DNA from: Levilactobacillus lindianensis
GTDB taxonomy: Bacteria; Bacillota; Bacilli; Lactobacillales; Lactobacillaceae
DNA: 64,000 nt
Assembly (NCBI RefSeq): GCF_003946095.1
Contig: NZ_RHOD01000009.1
Coordinates: 35,995-99,994 of the forward strand
Reading direction: 5' to 3'
Made by a program: the position numbers and the translations under genes. The notes beneath the pieces were generated by a model. That model ran no database searches, had not been told where the DNA came from, and was given only the letters and a program-made list of their open reading frames with translations. Below, one piece after another: positions 9,452-17,628 of the stretch (positions are counted from its first letter, which is position 1; each line of letters starts with the position of its first letter).

Positions 9452-10087
9452 CTAACTCTTCGCTTCGACCCGTAGCATCTGATCGGCAATTGATTCCGCA
9501 AATGGCATATCATGGGTGACCACAATCTGCGTCATCCCCTCAGCCTTCAGTTTTAAAATAATTTCTTCAACTTCTTTACGTAGGTCCGGATCCAATGCTG
9601 ACGTTGGTTCATCATAGCACAGAAGCTTAGGTCGCATGGCCAGCGCGCGGACGATGGCCACCCGTTGCTTCTGTCCCCCGGACAATTCGTAGGGGTACAG
9701 GTCGGCCTTGCCATCCAGATTCAATTGCTTCAATAGCCGTTGTGCGGTGGCTTCAGCCTCGGCCTTACTCTGCTTGAGCACCATGGTTGGGGCCAGCGTC
9801 ACATTCTGGAGCACCGTCAGATTGGGAAACAGTTGAAAATCTTGGAAAACCACACCCATCACCGTGTCATTATTGCGGTTGGTAACCGGATTAAAGGGTT
9901 GACCATCCAAGAAGAAGTCCCCACTATCGGTTTCTTCTAGGCCACTAATGCACCGCAACAGGGTTGTCTTACCGGCACCCGAGGGCCCCACGATGGTCAA
10001 GATCTGACCATCATTAACGGTTAAGTTCACGCCATCCAAAATTAATTTGCCGGCAAATCTTTTCGTAATATTTTTAAGTTCTAGCAT
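9452..10087 (-). CDS. Amino-acid ABC transporter ATP-binding protein
   Basis: 211 residues. Walker A GPSGAGKTT (about 34-42), signature LSGGQKQR (about 135), and Walker B with catalytic Glu in CYDEPTSALD (about 155-165), followed by the His switch THD. This is the nucleotide-binding subunit that powers import through the neighbouring permease. It is about 30 residues shorter than many PAAT-family ATPases but all catalytic motifs are present. Confidence 0.95.
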   Translation of the reverse strand: MLELKNITKRFAGKLILDGVNLTVNDGQILTIVGPSGAGKTTLLRCISGLEETDSGDFFLDGQPFNPVTNRNNDTVMGVVFQDFQLFPNLTVLQNVTLAPTMVLKQSKAEAEATAQRLLKQLNLDGKADLYPYELSGGQKQRVAIVRALAMRPKLLCYDEPTSALDPDLRKEVEEIILKLKAEGMTQIVVTHDMPFAESIADQMLRVEAKS

Positions 10088-10104
10088 ATCCTGTCACCCT
10101 TTCT

Positions 10105-10746
10105 CTAACGCCAGGCGCTGTAGTGCTTCTCTAATCGCTTCAGGACCACCGTGCAGACCGCCGTGAGTAGCAAGTAAATAACGGCAACCAACACCATCGG
10201 AACCAGTGTAACGTCTCGAGCCATGGCCACGTTTCCGGCCCGAAGGAGATCTCCCAGTCCAATGACGTAGACCAGTGACGAATCCTTAATTAAATTGATA
10301 ACCTCATTACCAATTGAGGGAAGCACAATTTTGACCACTTGAGGAATCACGATCTTCCGCAAAGTCTGCCAATTTGTCAGACGTAACACTCGAGCACTCT
10401 CGTACTGCCCCACGGGGATGGCTTGGAGGCCACCCCGGAAGATCTCGGCAAAGTACGCCGTGTAGTTCAAGATAAAGGCGAAGAGAGCGGCATCATAACG
10501 TTGGAACACGATGCCGATAATCGGGAGTCCGTAGAAGACGAAGATGAGTTGCAACAACAGTGGGGTTCCTCGCATCAACCACACGTAAACGTCAATCAAC
10601 CAGGTTAAGGGTTTGAAATTGGTAATCATCCCCAACCCCACCAAAATTCCCAAGGGAACAGAAATAATTAACGTCCAGAAGAAAATCGACAACGTCGTGC
10701 CGGTTCCTGAAATTAACGATGGTAAAATTTGACTCACATAATTCAT
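10105..10746 (-). CDS. Amino-acid ABC transporter permease
   Basis: 213 residues, about five hydrophobic segments. It shows the HisMQ-type permease pattern: PLLLQLIFVFYGLP early, and the EAA loop with SARVLRLTNWQTLRKIVIPQ that docks to the ATPase. The start MNYVSQ at 10746 follows AGAGGAGGATG; the frame extends five codons upstream through the ribosome site. First gene of the T-box-controlled importer operon. Confidence 0.93.
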   Translation of the reverse strand: MNYVSQILPSLISGTGTTLSIFFWTLIISVPLGILVGLGMITNFKPLTWLIDVYVWLMRGTPLLLQLIFVFYGLPIIGIVFQRYDAALFAFILNYTAYFAEIFRGGLQAIPVGQYESARVLRLTNWQTLRKIVIPQVVKIVLPSIGNEVINLIKDSSLVYVIGLGDLLRAGNVAMARDVTLVPMVLVAVIYLLLTAVCTVVLKRLEKHYSAWR

Positions 10747-10771
10747 GGCAATCATCCTCCTCTTCAACTAA

Positions 10772-10808
10772 AAAACGCCCTCTTGAGACTAACTCTCAAG
10801 AGGGCGTT
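10772..10808 (-). terminator. T-box terminator 2 (permease-proximal)
   Basis: On the minus strand a perfect long stem AACGCCCTCTTGAGA / TCTCAAGAGGGCGTT is followed by T6. It ends about 25 nt before the permease start and belongs to the second antiterminator module. Confidence 0.9.
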
Positions 10809-10884
10809 CGACCGCGGTTCCACCTCATGTACTCGATGGGCTCACGCCACACCGACTCAGGGAGTTGCCCGCCGCCACAAAAAT

Positions 10885-10922
10885 AAAAAAAGTCCCCTTA
10901 GGTCCAAAGACCTAAGAGGACG
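10885..10922 (-). terminator. T-box terminator 1 (promoter-proximal)
   Basis: On the minus strand GTCC-CTTAGGTC pairs with GACCTAAG-GGAC around a TTTG loop with one internal mismatch, followed by T7. Confidence 0.88.
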
Positions 10923-11151
10923 ATCACATCGTGGTTCCACCTCTGTTTGTTAAACCATCACTGGTCTAACCTCAGCGAGTTGCTAGCAACTCCAGCGATA
11001 ACGGACTACCCCGGGTCATCCTACTAGATTCAGACGACCAACTCACAGATGTGTTTCGGTTAACCAAGGACACCCGTTTCCATCGACCGGGCTTTCTGTT
11101 GAGACTTTGGTGACCTACTCTTCTGTTCAACGTTATTCATTCATTGACAAC

Positions 11152-11180
11152 ATACTACGATCTTTTTCAATCGCCGTCAA
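11152..11180 (-). promoter_or_regulatory. Promoter of the T-box/ABC importer operon
   Basis: Minus strand TTGACG (11175-11180), 17-nt spacer, TAGTAT (11152-11157). The predicted start near 11145 lies just ahead of Stem I. Confidence 0.68.
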
Positions 11181-11214
11181 GCTTTATTGAAAACTTTATC
11201 GTCGGTTACAACGC

Positions 11215-12021
11215 TTACCCGCGATGGAACCAGCCACTGACCTTATGCCAGAACCCAGTTGGAGCCTCGGCTTCAATCTTCATCAGTGGGACGGTCTCGC
11301 CTTCCAGGCGCCGCGCAACATTCCGGTAACCTTGAGAAGCCGGATTATCGGTTTGCATGACGATCGGTTCCCCTTGGTTAGACGTCGTGATCACGGCGTC
11401 ATCGTCAAAGATGATCCCTAACAATTCGATACCCAGGTGATGGGTAATCTCGTCGATATCCATCATGGACCCGTCCTGCATCATGTTCCGACGAATCCGG
11501 TTGATTAACAGGCGTGGAGCCTCGGTCAGTGGATGTTGTTCCAACAGACCGACGACCCGATCGGCATCCCGAACGGCGGAGATTTCTGGCGTCGTCACCA
11601 CAATGGCAGCATCGGCACCCGCAACGGCGTTCATGAAACCTTGCTCGATGCCGGCAGGACAGTCGATCAGAACATAGTCATATTCTGGTTTTAATTCATC
11701 GACAATTTCCTTAACCTGATCCGGTTGTAAGGCATTCTTGTCGGTGTTTTGGGCGGCTGGTAACAAGTAGAGCTTGTCGTCAAACCGCTTGTCTTTGACC
11801 AAGGCTTGGGGGAGCTTAGCCCGCCCTTCAGCGACGTCAACGATATCATAAATAATGCGGTTATCGAGACCTAAAACCACGTCCAAGTTTCGCAGACCGA
11901 TATCCAGGTCCATCAGACACACACGTTTGCCCATTAAAGCCAACGCCGTTCCGATATTGGCACTGGTGGTCGTCTTTCCAACCCCACCTTTACCAGAGGT
12001 GATGACAATTGCTTTTCCCAT
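11215..12021 (-). CDS. minD: Septum site-determining protein MinD
   Basis: Membrane-bound ParA-type ATPase that recruits MinC to block polar FtsZ rings. 268 residues with deviant Walker A GKGGVGKTT (about 10-18) and VLIDCPAG as Walker B. The C-terminal stretch FWHKVSGWFHRG fits the amphipathic membrane-targeting helix. It follows minC with a 2-nt gap. No minE is present nearby, as usual for Gram-positives that place MinCD through DivIVA-type proteins. Confidence 0.96.
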   Translation of the reverse strand: MGKAIVITSGKGGVGKTTTSANIGTALALMGKRVCLMDLDIGLRNLDVVLGLDNRIIYDIVDVAEGRAKLPQALVKDKRFDDKLYLLPAAQNTDKNALQPDQVKEIVDELKPEYDYVLIDCPAGIEQGFMNAVAGADAAIVVTTPEISAVRDADRVVGLLEQHPLTEAPRLLINRIRRNMMQDGSMMDIDEITHHLGIELLGIIFDDDAVITTSNQGEPIVMQTDNPASQGYRNVARRLEGETVPLMKIEAEAPTGFWHKVSGWFHRG

Positions 12022-12023
12022 AA

Positions 12024-12695
12024 CTAAATTCCTCCAATCTGGTTATATAACTTCGGATTAATCTTCTTTAATTGCGCCAGCTTACCGTATGACAACACGT
12101 GAAGATCGTTCACATACGCGATCGTTTGACGGGAATCGGTCACTTGTTCCGATTCAATAATGTCGAACTGTTCGGCAATACGAACCTGTTGGGCAGTCTG
12201 AAGATTTCCCATAATCAGTTTGGATTCATCATCGGGATAGCCGGCTTGCAAGATACCGGTCACGTCGCCCATTGAAAAGATGTTGCCCGTCGTCCGGAGC
12301 TTACCACCCTCGTGGATCGTTCCCAAGAAGAGAACATCCCCTTGCATGGCAACTTCTTGACCGTTACGAATAACCTTGCTCAACAGGTGAACGTTCTCCC
12401 GTTCGCGGAGTTGAATGGCATCATCAACGGTGATGACGTTAGCCGCAATCTTGTGGATTTCAAAGCGTGGATAATTCCCAACCATCTCTTCAATTTGAGC
12501 TTTCTCATCGGCTGTCAAGAGACGATCCCCAGTCAGCACATCCAACGACACTTTGGTCGTCTCCAATGCCTTAGGATCGGTCTTGAGTTTCTCTAACAGT
12601 GCCTTCAGATCGACTAGAATTTGTTCAAAACTGGCCGCTTGCTTTAGCACCAGATCATAGCCGTTTTGCGTTCCCCGTAATACGGCAGCTTGCAT
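12024..12695 (-). CDS. minC: Septum site-determining protein MinC
   Basis: FtsZ-assembly inhibitor that works with MinD. 223 residues, with a variable N-terminal domain (about 1-100) and a Gly-rich right-handed beta-helix C-terminal domain (VIRNGQEVAMQGDVLFLGTIHEGG, then GNIFSMGDVTGILQAG). I chose the ATG at 12695 (MQAAVLRG), after AAGGGA; a GTG six codons upstream overlaps that site. It lies in the mreBCD-minCD cluster known from Bacillus and lactobacilli. Confidence 0.93.
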   Translation of the reverse strand: MQAAVLRGTQNGYDLVLKQAASFEQILVDLKALLEKLKTDPKALETTKVSLDVLTGDRLLTADEKAQIEEMVGNYPRFEIHKIAANVITVDDAIQLRERENVHLLSKVIRNGQEVAMQGDVLFLGTIHEGGKLRTTGNIFSMGDVTGILQAGYPDDESKLIMGNLQTAQQVRIAEQFDIIESEQVTDSRQTIAYVNDLHVLSYGKLAQLKKINPKLYNQIGGI

Positions 12696-12713
12696 AGCGT
12701 TCGTTCCCTTCAC

Positions 12714-13235
12714 CTAGTTTAACCAATTATACACCCAACGAATCGGAAAATATAAGATGACATACAACGCGAGATTAAGAGCCAGTGTCGGACCTAAGGT
12801 ATTCACCAGGAAAGAACTCCCGGAAATGACGGTCATATGCACCACCCGACTAGCCAAAAATCCTAGTCCCTCAACTAACGTAATATCAATAAAATAAATT
12901 AATAGTCCACTGAGAAAGTTGGGACTGATGTAGGTCACCATGATCCGCGTCACATACACGACTAAGGGAAAGATGAAAATGTAAACACCAAAGATCCCCG
13001 TGTAGTACAAATCAAAGACGGCCCCGGCCACAATGGCCCAGCGGCCCAGTGGCATCGTCACATTCTCCTCATAGAGAACAGCCGTGACTAACCACAACAC
13101 GACCAGGTGACTCACCATGACCGTGGGATAATTAAACATCTGGCTACTGAAGATATGACTTAAACTGCCATCCAGCAGCAGCATAATCAGTAAGCCAATC
13201 GGAAAACCAAAACGTAACTTTGATAATCGATACAC
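12714..13235 (-). CDS. mreD: Rod shape-determining protein MreD
   Basis: 173-residue, very hydrophobic protein with about five to six membrane segments and the MreD pattern GxFGVYIFIFPLVVYV. It is part of the elongasome and links MreC to the membrane. It sits between mreC (12-nt gap) and minC (18-nt gap), so position and topology support the assignment. Confidence 0.9.
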   Translation of the reverse strand: MYRLSKLRFGFPIGLLIMLLLDGSLSHIFSSQMFNYPTVMVSHLVVLWLVTAVLYEENVTMPLGRWAIVAGAVFDLYYTGIFGVYIFIFPLVVYVTRIMVTYISPNFLSGLLIYFIDITLVEGLGFLASRVVHMTVISGSSFLVNTLGPTLALNLALYVILYFPIRWVYNWLN

Positions 13236-13247
13236 GTCTTAGCCCCC

Positions 13248-14099
13248 CTACTGCTTCGTAACAGCGACTGTGACGATGTTTAAGTCGGTCAGATCGGTCG
13301 CTGGCGTGATGTATAGCTTCGTTGACAACCCGTAGTCATCGCCGCCAGTTTCGGCAACTTTTCCGACGTACAAGCCCTTAGGCGTCACGCCACCAAGCCC
13401 ACTCGTAACGACCTTGTCGCCCTTGTGAATCTTGGCTTTGGTGGTGATGTTATTCATCGTAATCTGTCCCGTTGCGGACTTGTAACCACTCAGAACCCCG
13501 TTAACCGTGGCCCCAGACTTCGTGGTAATCTGAACGGCGAATCGGTTAGCGGAATCGTTATTATCCGTAATCAATTCAACCTTAGAGTTCGTCTTGTTCA
13601 CCTCGGCAACCCGGCCAATCAGGCCAGATCCGGACATGACCGGCATGTTCTTCTGCACGCCAGCTGATGAGCCCTTGTTAATGACCACTTGGTTTTGCCA
13701 AGATGATGGCGTCCGCGTAATAACGGCGGCCGAAACGGCGGTGTAGTCCGTCAACGAATCATTTAGCTTAACCTGTTGTTTCAGTTGTTTGTTTTCTTTA
13801 GCTAAGGTTTGATCCCGCACCTTGGTCTGGGCAAGTTCACTCACCTGCTTCTTCAACTGTTGGTTTTCTTGATAGGTGTTCAATAACTCCGAAACGGAGC
13901 TAACTGAACCACTTAAGCCATTGGCAGGGAGGGCCACTACCCGGTCCGCTAAACCAACAATATCGTTACCGAACTGTTGAATTAAAGGTGGCGTAGACCG
14001 CTTGTTACGAATCACCACGGATACCGTCATCAAAGCAAAGCTAACAATCAGGCAGACGATGATAATCACCAGTCGCCGATTGAAAGAAAATTTCTGCAT
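13248..14099 (-). CDS. mreC: Rod shape-determining protein MreC
   Basis: 283 residues with one N-terminal membrane segment (about 8-28), a coiled coil (about 65-110, LLNTYQENQQLKKQVSELAQ) and two beta-rich domains (VINKGSSAGVQKNMPVMS, GLIGRVAEVN). It scaffolds peptidoglycan synthases outside the membrane. The start MQKFSFN at 14099 follows GGAGGTC; the frame extends upstream without support. A terminator separates it from mreB, so its transcription may depend on partial read-through. Confidence 0.94.
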   Translation of the reverse strand: MQKFSFNRRLVIIIVCLIVSFALMTVSVVIRNKRSTPPLIQQFGNDIVGLADRVVALPANGLSGSVSSVSELLNTYQENQQLKKQVSELAQTKVRDQTLAKENKQLKQQVKLNDSLTDYTAVSAAVITRTPSSWQNQVVINKGSSAGVQKNMPVMSGSGLIGRVAEVNKTNSKVELITDNNDSANRFAVQITTKSGATVNGVLSGYKSATGQITMNNITTKAKIHKGDKVVTSGLGGVTPKGLYVGKVAETGGDDYGLSTKLYITPATDLTDLNIVTVAVTKQ

Positions 14100-14149
14100 G
14101 TTTGACCTCCATCTTGTTCGCCAGTTGTGCCGAAACACTCTAGCGTCAC

Positions 14150-14179
14150 AATAAAGAAGCGGGAAGCTGCCTTCCCGCT
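14150..14179 (-). terminator. Terminator/attenuator between mreB and mreC
   Basis: Minus strand AGCGGGAAG / CTTCCCGCT around a GCAG loop, followed by TCTTTATT. The T tract is imperfect, so partial read-through into mreC is possible. Confidence 0.7.
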
Positions 14180-14184
14180 AGTCC

Positions 14185-15189
14185 CTATTTCTTCTTCATG
14201 ACATCGATACTCTTTAATGATTCACCTGTTCCGGCAGCCACACAATCCAAAGGATCACTGGCAATCGAAACGGGTACCTTAGTGGCATCAGCAATAACTT
14301 CTGATAAGTTTTGCAGTAAAGCACCACCACCGGTTAAGACGATCCCATGATCAATCACGTCGGCAGCAATTTCAGGAGACGTTTCTTCCAACGTTTCCTT
14401 GATTGCGGTGATGACGTCTTGAACGGGTTCTTGAATGGCCTTGGCCACGTCAACGGCTGAAACTTCAACGGCCTTAGGCAACCCGGTAACCAGGTCACGT
14501 CCACGAATCGTGGACCCGTCCATCTTTTCAGCAGCGTCAACTGAGGCTGATCCAATATCCATCTTTAATTTTTCTGCGGTCCGTTCCCCAATCAAGAGAT
14601 TGAAGTTCGACCGAACGTAAGTCGCAATGGCTTCGTCCAGCTTATCACCGGCAACTCGAATGGAGCGGCTTGAGACAATCCCACCTAATGAGATAGTGGC
14701 CACATCTGTGGTCCCACCACCCATGTCGACAACCATGCTACCAGTTGGGTCCATGACGGGTAACCCGGCACCGATCGCTGCAGCAAATGGTTCTTCGATA
14801 ACGTAAGCGTCACGCGCACCGGCAACCCGAGTTGCGTCGATGACTGCTCGCTTTTCAACTTCTGTGACACCACTTGGCACACAAACCATTACGTAAGGCT
14901 TGCCGTTTGAACGGCCCAAAGTCTTTTCGATGAAGTACTTCATCATGGCAACGGTCGTATCGTAATCTGCGATAACCCCGTCTTTCATTGGCCGAATGGC
15001 AACAATACTTGCTGGCGTACGGCCGATCATGGCACGAGCATCTTCACCAACGGACACAATTTCCCCAGACTTTGTGTTCTTGGCGACAACAGAAGGTTCG
15101 CGTAGAACGATTCCTTTACCGTCAACGTACACAATCGTATTGGCGGTACCAAGATCGATCCCAATATTTTTCGTTCCTAATCCGAACAC
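14185..15189 (-). CDS. mreB: Rod shape-determining protein MreB
   Basis: Bacterial actin that guides lateral wall synthesis. 334 residues, starting [18 protein letters not shown]. Phosphate-1 motif [10 protein letters not shown], phosphate-2 [12 protein letters not shown] and adenosine motif VLTGGGALL are present. GTG start at 15189 with AAGGGATG upstream. It heads the mreBCD-minCD cluster. A second paralogue (mbl-like) lies at 40.6-41.6 kb. Confidence 0.96.
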   Translation of the reverse strand: MFGLGTKNIGIDLGTANTIVYVDGKGIVLREPSVVAKNTKSGEIVSVGEDARAMIGRTPASIVAIRPMKDGVIADYDTTVAMMKYFIEKTLGRSNGKPYVMVCVPSGVTEVEKRAVIDATRVAGARDAYVIEEPFAAAIGAGLPVMDPTGSMVVDMGGGTTDVATISLGGIVSSRSIRVAGDKLDEAIATYVRSNFNLLIGERTAEKLKMDIGSASVDAAEKMDGSTIRGRDLVTGLPKAVEVSAVDVAKAIQEPVQDVITAIKETLEETSPEIAADVIDHGIVLTGGGALLQNLSEVIADATKVPVSIASDPLDCVAAGTGESLKSIDVMKKK

Positions 15190-15253
15190 AGTGTTTCATC
15201 CCTTCATTGTCAACAAAATTTTTTAGTTATTTGTCTTATTCATTGATAGACGT

Positions 15254-15259
15254 ATTATA
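15254..15259 (-). promoter_or_regulatory. Extended -10 promoter candidate of mreB
   Basis: Minus strand TATGT-TATAAT about 65 nt upstream of the GTG start. The TG extension may compensate for a poor -35. Confidence 0.45.
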
Positions 15260-15340
15260 ACATACCTATCTACGTGAGAACACGTCGTCACTGACAAGAA
15301 TACCGAACTTTTAACGAGAAAGAAATAGTTAAAACTGATT

Positions 15341-16006
15341 TTAATCAGATTTTAAACGTTCTGTCTTATTCGTCGCAGGTGGCAGTGGCAAGATCCCGGC
15401 CTCACGGAGACTGAAGTAGGCTTGTAGGCCAACGACAAAGCCGTCCAGAACCGGAATTCCCATCAGTTCACCACACGCCGCTAAGCGGTGCATAAAAGCC
15501 AGATCGTTCGGAGATGGCTCGGCCGATCCACTTGGATGGTTATGTGCGATGATCACGCCAGCCGCCCCACTCATTACCGCGAGTTGAAAGATCTCCCGGG
15601 GATGAACGGGACAACTGGTCAGGGTCCCCTGAAACACCGTCTGTCGTTCTAAAATACGGTGCTTGGCATCGAGCACAAATACCTCGACTCGCTCCTGTGG
15701 CAGGTAACGCAAGTCGGCCATTAGGCGTTGCCCCATCTGACCACTGGCCAGGACTTCTCCCAGGAGTGGTCGCGGCGCACGTTGTACCCAACGTCCCAGA
15801 TCAATCGCCGTCAAAAGAGCTCGGCGGCGCGGTAAACCCGCCACATACTGTTGGCACTGTTGACGACTCGCATACCGTAGATTAGCAAGACTGTGAAAGT
15901 AACGGAAGAACCGCTCAACCTCACTGGTCTCTGCTAATCCTAAATGACGCATCACGCGTCCCAATAGTTGCCGTTCATTTTGACTCGTTACCTGTTCTTG
16001 CCGCAT
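15341..16006 (-). CDS. radC: RadC/YsxA-family JAB-domain protein
   Basis: 221 residues. The C-terminal MPN/JAB metalloprotein motif is complete (HNHPSG...PSPND, about 170-184) with an upstream Glu (HPREIFQLA). The N-terminal part is helical and may hold a helix-hairpin-helix-like region. It was once thought to be a DNA repair factor, but its true activity is unknown. Location between mreB and folC matches Bacillus ysxA. Confidence 0.9.
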   Translation of the reverse strand: MRQEQVTSQNERQLLGRVMRHLGLAETSEVERFFRYFHSLANLRYASRQQCQQYVAGLPRRRALLTAIDLGRWVQRAPRPLLGEVLASGQMGQRLMADLRYLPQERVEVFVLDAKHRILERQTVFQGTLTSCPVHPREIFQLAVMSGAAGVIIAHNHPSGSAEPSPNDLAFMHRLAACGELMGIPVLDGFVVGLQAYFSLREAGILPLPPATNKTERLKSD

Positions 16007-16049
16007 ATTGCCTCAGCTCCTTACGGGTAACTCCGTAAAGCGAGCCGGC

Positions 16050-17369
16050 TTATTCGTCGGTATCCTTAAAATAGTGCCGAACTTCCGAAATAAAGTAGAG
16101 TGACCCCGTCAAAAGCACCAGGTCATCGGCGGAAATGCTCGACAACACTTCTTTTAGAGCACTCGGCCAGTCAGGTGCCATCGTGATCCGTTTGTGTGAC
16201 GCCACAGCATCCTCTAATGCCTGTGGCGTGGCCGCAGAACGCTTTCCCGGTCCCTGGAACTGCGTCACGACAATGTGCACGTTAGGCACGGTGAGTAACG
16301 TCTGAACCATCTTCTCGTACTGCTTATCTGCCAATACCGCCAAAACAATATAAATATCATGTTGCTTGAAGTGTTGCCGCAACAGGTGGGCCAACTCCAG
16401 CATTGCCGGTTCGTTATGCGCCCCGTCGATCGCAATCAGAGGCTCCGCATTCAGCCGTTCGAAACGACCTGGCCAGGCAGTGTGTCGCAAGCCTTCACGG
16501 ATATCTACCAACCGCATCGGTAGATGTCGCAACTGATGATAGGTGGTAAAGGCCGTTAACGCCGTGGCTGCATTGTCGATCTGATATTCTCCCAGCAGGT
16601 CAATCTCCAAGTGGCGCCAACGCCGATCACCCCAGTGGTAATCAAAGCGTTCACCCCACCCGTCCTCTGGCCGATTCTTAACGGTAAAGTCGCGTCCTAA
16701 GGCCCGCACATCCGTGTGTTGGCGAGTGGCGGTCTCGTCCATCACCGCTAAGGCATCCGGCGTTAAACGACCGCAGACCACTGGAATGCCAGCCTTAATG
16801 ATCCCGGCTTTTTGCGTCGCGATCTTGGGAATGGTGTCACCTAAAATCTTCATGTGATCCATGCCAATCGTGGTAATGACGGACACGGCTGGTGTGATGA
16901 TGTTCGTCGAATCATACAGACCACCCAGCCCGACTTCGACAATCACGATATCCACGGGATGACTGGCAAAATAACAGAACATGAGGGCCGTGTCGATTTC
17001 GAATTCGGTGGGTCCCTCGGCCCCTAACTCCTGGTCTAATTGCGCCACGACTGGTTGAATCTGATTGACCATTGCCAGCAGATCGTCGTCAGGAATTGGC
17101 TGGCCATCGGTACTGATCCGCTCGTTAAAGCGGGTGATAAATGGTGAGGTAAAGGTCCCCACCGTCTGGCCCTCGGCCATGAATAAATCTCGTAAGTAAG
17201 CCACCGTGGACCCCTTACCATTGGTCCCGGCAACGTGAATCATGTCTAACTTTTCTTGTGGATCACCCAAGATGTGCATGAACTCCCGCATCCGATCAAG
17301 TGTTGGCTTCTTCTTGAAGCGATCGCGACCGTGGATGAACGCTAAGGCTTCGTCGTACGTTTTTACCAA
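16050..17369 (-). CDS. folC: Bifunctional folylpolyglutamate synthase/dihydrofolate synthase
   Basis: Adds glutamate to dihydropteroate and folates, retaining them in the cell. 439 residues of the Mur-ligase fold. P-loop GTNGKGST is at about 46-53, with DIVIVEVGLGGLYDSTN and the C-terminal IDGAHNEPA motifs. The start at 17369 is TTG, preceded by GGGAGGG. It lies next to radC, with valS further upstream and a terminator between, an order common in Firmicutes (valS-folC-ysxA). Confidence 0.95.
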   Translation of the reverse strand: MVKTYDEALAFIHGRDRFKKKPTLDRMREFMHILGDPQEKLDMIHVAGTNGKGSTVAYLRDLFMAEGQTVGTFTSPFITRFNERISTDGQPIPDDDLLAMVNQIQPVVAQLDQELGAEGPTEFEIDTALMFCYFASHPVDIVIVEVGLGGLYDSTNIITPAVSVITTIGMDHMKILGDTIPKIATQKAGIIKAGIPVVCGRLTPDALAVMDETATRQHTDVRALGRDFTVKNRPEDGWGERFDYHWGDRRWRHLEIDLLGEYQIDNAATALTAFTTYHQLRHLPMRLVDIREGLRHTAWPGRFERLNAEPLIAIDGAHNEPAMLELAHLLRQHFKQHDIYIVLAVLADKQYEKMVQTLLTVPNVHIVVTQFQGPGKRSAATPQALEDAVASHKRITMAPDWPSALKEVLSSISADDLVLLTGSLYFISEVRHYFKDTDE

Positions 17370-17557
17370 AATAAAACCCTCCCGCTAAATCACTATTTCT
17401 TAGTGTAGCAGATTTTTTAGGAAGTGGGCCGCAATTGCACGATCACCGATTAGAAATCAGTCCAGTCGGCCGAACTTCTTAAGAAAGCTTAAGGTTCTCT
17501 CAAAACATGCGTCAAATCAGCGTCATTTTTCGTTAGTACTAGTAAGGGGATCAGTTG

Positions 17558-17592
17558 AAAAAAATCACCATCCCCCAACGGAGATGGTGATT
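17558..17592 (-). terminator. Terminator of valS
   Basis: Minus strand AATCACCATC / GATGGTGATT followed by T6. Upstream of folC, 17478-17493 holds a further small inverted repeat, CTTAAG-4-CTTAAG; otherwise 17393-17557 shows nothing clear. Confidence 0.88.
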
Positions 17593-17628
17593 TATTAAGA
17601 CCCTGTTTCAGTCTCACGTGATTTAAGC

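Larger units (their letters stand above)
10770..11145 (-). promoter_or_regulatory. T-box leader with His (CAC) specifier and two tandem antiterminator/terminator modules
   Basis: tRNA-sensing riboswitch of the ABC importer operon. Reading the minus strand, Stem I begins with ACAGA (11126-11122) pairing with TCTGT (11049-11045). The 5' loop carries AGTA and the 3' loop GAA-A-CAC, exactly parallel to AGTA / GAA-C-GTA in the valS leader of this window. The specifier CAC is at 11053-11051. A first T-box element GGTGGAACCACG (about 10941-10930) precedes terminator 1. A second, GGTGGAACCGCG (about 10824-10813), precedes terminator 2. Before each T-box lies a GCAACTC-C/G-CTGAG element (10983-10971 and 10868-10856), so the 3' half appears duplicated without a second Stem I. 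Uncharged tRNA-His should permit read-through. Confidence 0.88.
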
